Source of the DNA: Deltaproteobacteria bacterium
GTDB taxonomy: Bacteria > Desulfobacterota > Desulfovibrionia > Desulfovibrionales > Desulfovibrionaceae
Assembly (NCBI GenBank): GCA_031280335.1
Contig: JAITGZ010000188.1
Span: forward strand, 1-10,328
Reading direction: 5' to 3'
Length of the DNA: 10,328 nt
Shown here: piece by piece, positions 5,387-10,328 of the stretch
Position numbering within the stretch: the first letter of the stretch is position 1
Layout: each line of letters starts with the position of its first letter
Translations under genes and position numbers: made by a program
Notes under the pieces: model-generated
Seen by the model: only the letters and a program-made list of their open reading frames with translations
Told to the model about the DNA's origin: nothing
Database searches by the model: none

Positions 5387-8300
5387 GGCTCCCTCTCTGT
5401 TGGGGTGAGTTCGGCCATTTGTTTCAGGGCCAGGTAGCGGTCCAGGTATTCTTTTTCCAGGCTTTTGCGGAAGGCTCTGGATTGTTCCGGGTTGGATTCT
5501 TCCAACTGGGCGTAGCGGTTTTCTCCGGAGAGGAAGTTTTGCAAGGTTCCGTCCGGGTGTTTGTATTCCAGGGTGAGCGGGTTTTTGCCCTGGGCGGTCA
5601 GCTGCGGGTTAAAGCGGTACAGGGGCCAGTAGCCGGATTCTACGGCCAGGCGGCTTTCTTCCATGCTTTTGCCCATGCCTTTGCGGATGCCGTGATTGAT
5701 GCAAGGGGCGTAGGCGATGAGCAGGGAGGGGCCTTTGTAGGCTTCGGCCTCTTTGATGGCTTTAAGGGTTTGGTTTTTGTCCGCGCCCATGGCGATGGAG
5801 GCCACATAGACAAAGCCGTAGGTCATGGCGATGCGGCCCAGGTCTTTTTTGGGGGCGGGCTTGCCTGAGGCGGTGAACTTGGCGATGGAACCGGTGGGGC
5901 TGGCCTTGGAGGACTGGCCGCCGGTGTTGGAGTAAACTTCCGTATCCACCACCAGGACGTTGATATCCTCGCCGGAGGCCAGCACGTGGTCCAGCCCGCC
6001 GAAGCCTATGTCATAGGCCCAGCCGTCGCCGCCGAAAATCCAGGAGGATTTTTTGGTGTAGTGGTCTTCCAGGGCTGCCAGTTCGCGCAGCAGGGGGGTT
6101 TTGTCCTTGATGCCCGCCAGCAGGGCGATGACCGCATCGCCGGCGTTTTTGGAGGCATCGCCGTCGTCTTTGGCCTCCATCCAGGCGGTCAGGGCCTGTT
6201 GCAGCGCGGGGGTCAGGCCGGCTTTGGGGTCTTTGAGGGCCTGACCGGCCAGGTCTATTAATTTGCTCCGGCGCTGTTTGGCGGCCAGGAGCAGGCCCAG
6301 GCCGAATTCCGCCGCGTCTTCAAACAGGGATTGCCCCCAGGCCGGGCCGTGGCCGTCTTTGTTGACGCAGTAAGGCATGGATGGGGTAGAAGCTCCCCAG
6401 ACCGAGGAGCAACCGGTGGCATTGGCCACCACCAGACGTTCGCCGAAGAGTTGGGTAACCAGCTTGACATAGGGGGTTTCGCCGCAACCGGCGCAGGCCC
6501 CGGAGAACTCCAGCAGCGGCTGGTGGAACTGCGAGCCTTTGAGCGTATCCCGGCGCAGCAGGTTTTCTTTGAGGCTGATTTTGGCCTGGGCAAAAGCCAG
6601 GTTGGGTACCTGCGCGGGCAGCTGGCTTTCCAGAGGTTTCATGAGCAGAGCCTTCTGTTTGGCCGGGCAGACTTGGGCGCAGGAGCCGCAGCCCAGGCAA
6701 TCCTGGGAATAAACCTGCATACGGTAGCGTAATCCGTCCAGTTCTTTGCCCAGGGCCTTCAGGGTAACAAAGCTTTCCGGCCGGCCTTTAAGTTCGTCTT
6801 CAGCGGCCAGATAGGGACGTATGGCCGCGTGCGGGCATACGTAGGCGCACTGGTTGCACTGAATGCAGTTTTCCGGCTGCCATTCCGGCACATCTATGGC
6901 CACGCCGCGTTTTTCGTAAGCGCTGGTGCCCAGGGGGAAGATGGCTGCGGGATGAAAGGCGGAGACAGGCAGGGCGTCGCCTTTTTGGGCCAGGATGGGG
7001 CGAACCACCTCGCGGATGTACGGGGTGTCGTCCGGGTATTCCAGGGAGGCGCCTGAGGAGGCATTGGCCCAGGAGGCCGGGTAGCGCACTTCTTCCAGGG
7101 CCTGGGCCGCTTTATCCACGGCGGCTATGTTCATGTCCACCACCTTGCCGCCTTTTTTGCCGTAGGCGTGGCGTACGGAGTCCTTGAGCAGTTCCAGGGC
7201 CTGTTCAAAGGGCAGCACGGCGGAAAGTTTGAAAAAGGCCGTCTGCATGATCATGTTGATGCGTCCGCCCAGACCCAGATCTGTGGCCAGTTTGACCGCA
7301 TCCACATTATAAAAGCGCAGTTTTTTGCGGGCGATGGTTTGCTTCGTGGCCGCAGGCAGTTCGCGCTCCATGTCTTCCAGGCTCCAACTGGAATTGAGTA
7401 CAAAAACCCCGCCCTCTTTGATTACGTCCAGAATATCATACTGCAGCACATAAGAGGACTTGTGGCAGGCGATATAGTCGGCGCTGGTGATCAGGTAGGA
7501 GGACTGGATGGGCTTTTTGCCGAAACGCAGGTGCGAGACGGTGAAGCCGCCGGACTTTTTGGAGTCGTAGGCAAAGTAGCCCTGGGCGTACAAATCGGTA
7601 TGGTCGCCGATGATCTTGATGGCCTGTTTATTCGCCCCCACCGTGCCGTCGGCCCCCAGGCCGAAGAACTTGCACTGCACCGTGCCCGCCGGGACCGTGT
7701 CCAGGGGCGCGCCCACAGGCAGGGAAGCGCCGTTTACATCGTCGTTGATACCCACGGTAAAGTGATTTTTGGGCGCGCCCAGCTTCATGTTGTCAAAGAC
7801 GGCCTTGATTTCGGCCGGGGAGAATTCTTTGGATCCCAGGGCATAACGCCCGGCCAGCAGACGCGGGTGTCTGTCCGCCTCGGTCAGGGCTGCGGCCATG
7901 TCCAGATACAGGGGCTCGCCCAGCGCGCCCGCTTCTTTGCTGCGGTCCAGCACGGTCAGGCAGCGGACGGAGGCGGGCAGCGCCTCCAGCAGGTGTTTGG
8001 CGGAGAAGGGGCGGAAGAGGTGTACGGTGATGAGTCCGACCTTTTCGCCCTGAGCCAGCATATGGTCGATGCTTTCTTTGATCGCCTCGCACCCTGATCC
8101 CATGGCCGCGATCACCCGTTCGGGTTCGGGGTGGCCGAAATATTCAAAAGGTTTGTAGTGCCGGCCGGTAAGCTGCCCCACCTTGCGCATCATGGCGGCG
8201 ACTATGTCCGGCAGGGCCTGGTAATAGGGGTTGGAGCGTTCCCGTCCCTGAAAATAAATATCCGGGTTCTGCACCGTGCCCCGTATGGTGGGGTGGCGCG

Positions 8301-8928
8301 GTTCCATGGCCGTTTTGCGGAATTCTTCTATTTTGGCGTGATTGACCAGTTTGGCGATGTCCTCATAGTCAATGACCTCTATTTTGCTGACTTCGTGCGA
8401 GGTGCGGAAGCCGTCAAAAAAGTGCATGAAGGGCACGCTCCCCTCCACGGCGGCAAGGTGGGCCACCAGGGCCAGGTCCATGCATTCCTGTACGGAGGAG
8501 GAGCAGAGCATGGCAAAGCCGGTCTGGCGGGTGGCCATGACATCCTGGTGATCGCCGAAGATGGAGAGGGAGGGGACGGCCAGGGAACGGGCGGAGACGT
8601 GAAAAACCCCGGGCAGCAGTTCGCCGGCGATTTTATACATGTTGGGAATCATCAGCAAAAGCCCCTGCGAGGCGGTAAAGGTGCTGGTCAGGGCGCCGCC
8701 GGCCAGGGACCCGTGTACCGCGCCCGCCGCACCCGCCTCGGACTGCATCTCGCGCACCTGCACCGTCTGGCCGAAGATGTTCCTGCGTCCCTCCGCCGCC
8801 CATTCGTCGGCGGATTCCGCCATGTTGGACGAGGGGGTGATGGGAAAAATAGCCGCCACGTCGCTTAAGGCATAGGCAACGTGGGCTGCGGCCGTGTTGC
8901 CGTCCATGGTCTTTTTCTTGCCGCTCAT
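5383..8928 (-). CDS. nifJ: Pyruvate:ferredoxin (flavodoxin) oxidoreductase, single-chain
   Basis: This cytoplasmic enzyme (also called por) uses thiamine diphosphate and three 4Fe-4S clusters to convert pyruvate and CoA into acetyl-CoA, CO2 and reduced ferredoxin or flavodoxin. The 1181-residue chain starts with the pyrimidine-binding domain (~1-250, FPITPSS at 28-34). The transketolase C-terminal-like domain (~260-390) and the gamma-type domain (~415-610) follow. The ferredoxin domain has Cys688/691/694/698 and Cys744/747/750/754. The diphosphate-binding domain has proximal-cluster ligands Cys812, Cys815, Cys840 and Cys1076, and GGDGWAYDIG (967-976). Length matches the ~1170-residue NifJ class. 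It is about 50 residues shorter than the Desulfovibrio africanus enzyme, so the C-terminal oxygen-protective extension (domain VII) described there appears absent. The start is secured by a near-perfect AAGGAGG 7 nt upstream. It appears to be a single-gene unit with its own promoter. Other 2-oxoacid specificities are less likely. Confidence 0.97.
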   Translation of the reverse strand: MSGKKKTMDGNTAAAHVAYALSDVAAIFPITPSSNMAESADEWAAEGRRNIFGQTVQVREMQSEAGAAGAVHGSLAGGALTSTFTASQGLLLMIPNMYKIAGELLPGVFHVSARSLAVPSLSIFGDHQDVMATRQTGFAMLCSSSVQECMDLALVAHLAAVEGSVPFMHFFDGFRTSHEVSKIEVIDYEDIAKLVNHAKIEEFRKTAMEPRHPTIRGTVQNPDIYFQGRERSNPYYQALPDIVAAMMRKVGQLTGRHYKPFEYFGHPEPERVIAAMGSGCEAIKESIDHMLAQGEKVGLITVHLFRPFSAKHLLEALPASVRCLTVLDRSKEAGALGEPLYLDMAAALTEADRHPRLLAGRYALGSKEFSPAEIKAVFDNMKLGAPKNHFTVGINDDVNGASLPVGAPLDTVPAGTVQCKFFGLGADGTVGANKQAIKIIGDHTDLYAQGYFAYDSKKSGGFTVSHLRFGKKPIQSSYLITSADYIACHKSSYVLQYDILDVIKEGGVFVLNSSWSLEDMERELPAATKQTIARKKLRFYNVDAVKLATDLGLGGRINMIMQTAFFKLSAVLPFEQALELLKDSVRHAYGKKGGKVVDMNIAAVDKAAQALEEVRYPASWANASSGASLEYPDDTPYIREVVRPILAQKGDALPVSAFHPAAIFPLGTSAYEKRGVAIDVPEWQPENCIQCNQCAYVCPHAAIRPYLAAEDELKGRPESFVTLKALGKELDGLRYRMQVYSQDCLGCGSCAQVCPAKQKALLMKPLESQLPAQVPNLAFAQAKISLKENLLRRDTLKGSQFHQPLLEFSGACAGCGETPYVKLVTQLFGERLVVANATGCSSVWGASTPSMPYCVNKDGHGPAWGQSLFEDAAEFGLGLLLAAKQRRSKLIDLAGQALKDPKAGLTPALQQALTAWMEAKDDGDASKNAGDAVIALLAGIKDKTPLLRELAALEDHYTKKSSWIFGGDGWAYDIGFGGLDHVLASGEDINVLVVDTEVYSNTGGQSSKASPTGSIAKFTASGKPAPKKDLGRIAMTYGFVYVASIAMGADKNQTLKAIKEAEAYKGPSLLIAYAPCINHGIRKGMGKSMEESRLAVESGYWPLYRFNPQLTAQGKNPLTLEYKHPDGTLQNFLSGENRYAQLEESNPEQSRAFRKSLEKEYLDRYLALKQMAELTPTEREP

Positions 8929-8991
8929 ATGATCTCCTCCTTAAAAGTATGCCGTTGAAGGTTCCGCGCTGGATGGGAGACAAAATGCCTG

Positions 8992-9018
8992 GCCCCGCCT
9001 CCAGTGGCGATACGGGGC
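8992..9018 (-). promoter_or_regulatory. Hairpin near the 5' end of the oxidoreductase leader
   Basis: GCCCCG and CGGGGC form perfect 6-bp arms around a 15-nt loop. An alternative pairing stacks an inner CGCC/GGCG stem (8996-9009) on an outer GCCC/GGGC stem. If transcription starts near 9023, this structure sits at the very 5' end of the leader, where such hairpins can protect mRNA. The part at 9010-9019 resembles the 33-bp repeat units farther upstream, so it could instead be a worn repeat copy. Confidence 0.35.
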
Positions 9019-9029
9019 GTTTGCGCGAT

Positions 9030-9057
9030 AGTATATATTATTTTATGTCCCTGTCTA
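9030..9057 (-). promoter_or_regulatory. Predicted sigma-70-type promoter of the oxidoreductase gene
   Basis: On the minus strand, TAGACA (9052-9057) and TATACT (9030-9035) are spaced by 16 bp, with an A/T-rich spacer in an otherwise GC-rich neighbourhood. They match the -35 and -10 consensus at 5/6 and 4/6. Transcription would start near 9023, giving a leader of about 95 nt before the ATG at 8928. No sigma-54 signature is seen here. Confidence 0.45.
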
Positions 9058-9097
9058 TAGTCTTGGGAGCTAATCCCACCCCTCCTGAACCCATTTG

Positions 9098-9128
9098 AGT
9101 TTTTCAGCCGCGCAGCGGCTAAAAAACT
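9098..9128. repeat. 14-pair inverted repeat flanked by T and A runs
   Basis: AGTTTTT-C-AGCCGC (9098-9111) pairs with GCGGCT-A-AAAAACT (9115-9128) around a 3-nt loop. On the plus strand one pair is C/A; on the minus strand the same pair is a U-G wobble, so the minus-strand RNA is fully paired. The stem has T on its 5' side and A on its 3' side on both strands, so it lacks the U-tract that an intrinsic terminator needs after the GC stem. It is the first of five adjacent palindromes. Confidence 0.6.
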
Positions 9129-9138
9129 GTCGAGGGGG

Positions 9139-9163
9139 TTTGGGGGGAATCATTCCCCCCAAA
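9139..9163. repeat. Perfect 12-bp palindrome with a single central base
   Basis: TTTGGGGGGAAT (9139-9150) and its exact reverse complement (9152-9163) surround one C. With no loop, an RNA hairpin must open central pairs, which makes a DNA-level role such as a protein-binding site, cruciform or element end conceivable. The right arm doubles as the start of dispersed repeat copy B. Confidence 0.8.
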
Positions 9164-9191
9164 TGGGGCACGGGGCGATAGCCCCGATTAA
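9152..9191 (+). repeat. Dispersed hairpin repeat, copy B (plus orientation)
   Basis: The block order is ATTCCCCCC, AAAT, GGGG, CA, CGGGGC-GATA-GCCCCG, ATTAA. It mirrors copy A near hypA in opposite orientation, and the two point away from each other on either side of the oxidoreductase gene. It runs straight into the 33-bp tandem repeats and includes their first hairpin. Confidence 0.6.
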
Positions 9192-9260
9192 GCGTAGCGG
9201 ATACGGGGCGATAGCCCCGATTAGACGTAGCGGGCGCGGGGTGATAGCTCCGATTCGCCC
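9171..9260 (+). repeat. 33-bp tandem repeat, about 2.7 units, each with a GATA-loop hairpin
   Basis: Units begin at 9171, 9204 and 9237, exactly 33 bp apart. Each opens with a 16-nt hairpin (CGGGGC-GATA-GCCCCG in the first two). A 17-nt segment near-identical between units 1 and 2 (ATTA..CGTAGCGG) follows, and unit 3 stops early. In unit 3 two stem bases changed (CGGGGT-GATA-GCTCCG), yet the plus-strand RNA can still pair through G-U wobbles, while the minus-strand RNA would have two A-C mismatches. Read as protein, the unit gives an 11-residue repeat on either strand, but no start or codon signal supports translation. Confidence 0.85.
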
Positions 9261-9265
9261 GTTTG

Positions 9266-10045
9266 TCATCCGCAGGCTTCGCGCAAAAAGCGCAGATTTT
9301 CTTTTGCTGTTTCCAGGACAACGGGCAGATCCACCTCAAGGCTGACGGATATGTCATAGCCGGCTTCTTTCAACCGGCGCAGCCGGCGGAGGTGTATGTG
9401 CCGGCGCTCTTTGATCAGGGGTGCCCGCTGGTCCGGGCGCCCCTGGTCGTCCGAGATATGCGCGTGGCGGATCAAGGGGAGGTATCCGGTCAGGTCCAGG
9501 TCTCCTTCTCCATTAAATTCCATATTATAAAAATCGATCACCAGACCCAGATGGGGGGAGTCCAGTTCCCGCGCCAGCGCCGCGGCTTCTTCCACATAAT
9601 TGACGCAGTTGCAGTAGCAGAGGCCCAATGCCTCGACGCAGACGGTGATATCTTTCTGCCCCAAAATATCCGTTGTAACGCGCAGAAAGGAGCGAAACTG
9701 CTTCAGGGCGAGGCGCGGATCAAAACCGGCGGGCAGGCGGCGTGAAAGGGGCGAGCCTATGCCTACGCCTTGCACGCCCAAGGTCAATGCGGCGGAGAGG
9801 CAGTCGCGGGCGTATTGTCCGACATTTTTTTCGTCAAATCCCGGACCGGCGATGATTACTTCCGGCGGGCAATAACGGTTGAAGTACAAACAGGGCAGGC
9901 GCAGTTTTTCCAGTTGACGGGCCAGATCGGCGCGTCCGCGCTGGTCCAGCTGCCGGACATTCTTTGCCCCCAGTTCCACATAGTCATAACCGGCATTGGC
10001 GACAAGATCCAATTCGTTTGTTTCCGCCGTGCAGCCAATGAGCAT
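9266..10045 (-). CDS. Sugar phosphate isomerase/epimerase-like TIM-barrel protein
   Basis: Predicted 259-residue cytosolic protein of the xylose isomerase-like / AP endonuclease family 2 superfamily. Members are metal-dependent TIM barrels, mostly sugar or keto-sugar isomerases and epimerases. Likely metal ligands sit at strand ends as in the family: Glu138 (VCVEAL), Asp171 (VIDFYNM), His196 (RHAHISDD) and Glu237 (SLEVD). The His often found three residues after the Asp is Asn174 here. The N-terminus MLIGCTAET with GYDYVELG at 19-26 is the first barrel segment. AAGGAAGGG ending 5 nt before the ATG is a good ribosome binding site and overlaps the stop codon of the permease gene 12 bp upstream, so the pair is probably translated from one mRNA. 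Substrate cannot be named. Hydroxypyruvate isomerase, tagatose-3-epimerase and inosose dehydratase relatives all share this fold. Confidence 0.85.
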   Translation of the reverse strand: MLIGCTAETNELDLVANAGYDYVELGAKNVRQLDQRGRADLARQLEKLRLPCLYFNRYCPPEVIIAGPGFDEKNVGQYARDCLSAALTLGVQGVGIGSPLSRRLPAGFDPRLALKQFRSFLRVTTDILGQKDITVCVEALGLCYCNCVNYVEEAAALARELDSPHLGLVIDFYNMEFNGEGDLDLTGYLPLIRHAHISDDQGRPDQRAPLIKERRHIHLRRLRRLKEAGYDISVSLEVDLPVVLETAKENLRFLREACG

Positions 10046-10057
10046 TTTTTCCCTTCC

Positions 10058-10328
10058 TTAGAGAGTTGTAAGCCATAGAAAGAAACCCAGCAGGGGCAGG
10101 GCCGCGCAGGTGGTGCTTACCACCACCCGCGCGGCCAGGGAGGCATCCGCGCCGCTGCTCTTGATAAAGGCGACATTGCTTACGGCGGAGGGCATGGCGA
10201 TCATCAGGGTTGTGATGCTCAAGGTCTCCCGGTCATCCACAAACAGGCGCATAAGGCCGAAAAAGACCAGCGGAAGCGCCGCCTGTTTCAAGAGAATAAT
10301 TTTCCAGAGCAGGGCATCCAAAAAAATC
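10058..10328 (-). CDS. AEC-family permease, C-terminal part (cut by window edge)
   Basis: The minus-strand frame is open to the window edge, so this is the last ~90 residues of a longer gene. It is highly hydrophobic, with two clear membrane segments (around LPLVFFGLM and near the C-terminus, LPLLGFFLW). The stretch TLMIAMPSAVSNVAFIKSSG followed by DASLAARVVVSTTCAALPLL matches the conserved end of the auxin efflux carrier (AEC) family: MPSA, then a polar loop, then a Val-Ser/Thr-Thr membrane helix. Bacterial AEC proteins are inner-membrane transporters, often for malate or other carboxylates. The substrate here is unknown. A TTG at 10319-10321 could be read as a start but lies inside the conserved fold. 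The isomerase gene follows 12 bp downstream, in probable operon. Confidence 0.82.
   Translation of the reverse strand, partial: IFLDALLWKIILLKQAALPLVFFGLMRLFVDDRETLSITTLMIAMPSAVSNVAFIKSSGADASLAARVVVSTTCAALPLLGFFLWLTTL

Larger units (their letters stand above)
8929..9265. other. Gene-free region with the oxidoreductase promoter and a palindrome cluster
   Basis: The half nearest the oxidoreductase gene (8929-9060) holds its Shine-Dalgarno sequence, leader hairpin and promoter. The other half (9098-9252) is a dense run of palindromes and the 33-bp repeats. A minus-strand open frame (9070-9357) overlaps the end of the isomerase gene in another frame and is not supported as a gene. Confidence 0.7.

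Noticed and set aside
7168..8097. Long plus-strand open frame (309 codons), with others at 5320-5868 and 8131-8868, opposite the oxidoreductase gene
   Set aside because: They lie antisense to a strongly conserved gene of high GC content, lack ribosome binding sites, and show low-complexity Gly/Val/Phe-rich translations typical of shadow frames.
5383..8928. Composite transposon carrying the oxidoreductase gene between the two inverted repeat copies
   Set aside because: No transposase, no visible target duplication, and the gene has ordinary housekeeping features. A dispersed palindromic family is the simpler reading.
9098..9128. Intrinsic terminator for the isomerase operon
   Set aside because: The stem is good, but the run after it is A on both strands and not T, so it does not fit the intrinsic terminator model.
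9171..9260. Evenly spaced repeats that could be a small CRISPR array
   Set aside because: The 17-nt segments between the hairpins are near-identical between units and shorter than real spacers, there are fewer than three units, and no cas gene is present. This is a 33-bp tandem repeat.
9070..9357. Minus-strand open frame of 95 codons, and a plus-strand frame 9163-9345, both with an 11-residue repeat
   Set aside because: The repeats come from the 33-bp DNA repeat, which keeps all frames open. Neither frame has a ribosome binding site, and both run into the isomerase coding region.

Overview
The window looks like chromosome of a Gram-negative, flagellated, strictly anaerobic bacterium. A Desulfovibrio-like sulfate reducer (Desulfovibrionaceae) is the best guess. 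The reasons are a single-chain pyruvate:ferredoxin oxidoreductase, NiFe-hydrogenase maturation genes, lipid A synthesis (lpxC), a fliM start typical of the family, and a large membrane hybrid kinase. The taxonomic call is inference; no rRNA or tRNA gene is present to fix it.

Layout. Positions 1-72 hold the first 24 codons of fliM on the minus strand. It is divergent from a membrane-bound hybrid histidine kinase (281-2926, plus), and good sigma-70-like promoters face both ways in the gap. lpxC follows on the plus strand (3122-4057). It converges on the minus-strand pair hypA-hypB (5070 down to 4054), and the two stop codons overlap inside one TTAA. A 312-bp gene-free, hairpin-rich stretch (5071-5382) separates hypA from the pyruvate:ferredoxin oxidoreductase gene (5383-8928, minus). 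A second hairpin-rich gap (8929-9265) carries the oxidoreductase promoter and a compact array of palindromes and 33-bp tandem repeats. The right end holds a minus-strand pair: an AEC-family permease cut by the window edge (10058-10328), then a sugar phosphate isomerase/epimerase-like TIM-barrel protein (9266-10045).

How the genes fit together. The oxidoreductase turns pyruvate into acetyl-CoA, CO2 and reduced ferredoxin or flavodoxin. HypA and HypB load nickel into NiFe hydrogenases, which exchange electrons with H2. Both belong to anaerobic energy metabolism, but they are not one obvious operon. lpxC, fliM and the kinase are envelope, motility and signalling genes that appear to be neighbours only. 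The permease and isomerase are 12 bp apart and probably form one transcription unit for import and conversion of an unidentified small substrate.

I see no new multi-gene system, CRISPR array, transposase or phage gene. The signals that the genes do not explain are non-coding. A ~40-bp hairpin-forming repeat occurs twice in opposite orientation on either side of the oxidoreductase gene. A run of five palindromes lies within 155 bp. A GAATAA hexamer repeat gives the oxidoreductase gene six in-frame stop codons. A 44-nt long-stem hairpin lies between hypA and the oxidoreductase gene.
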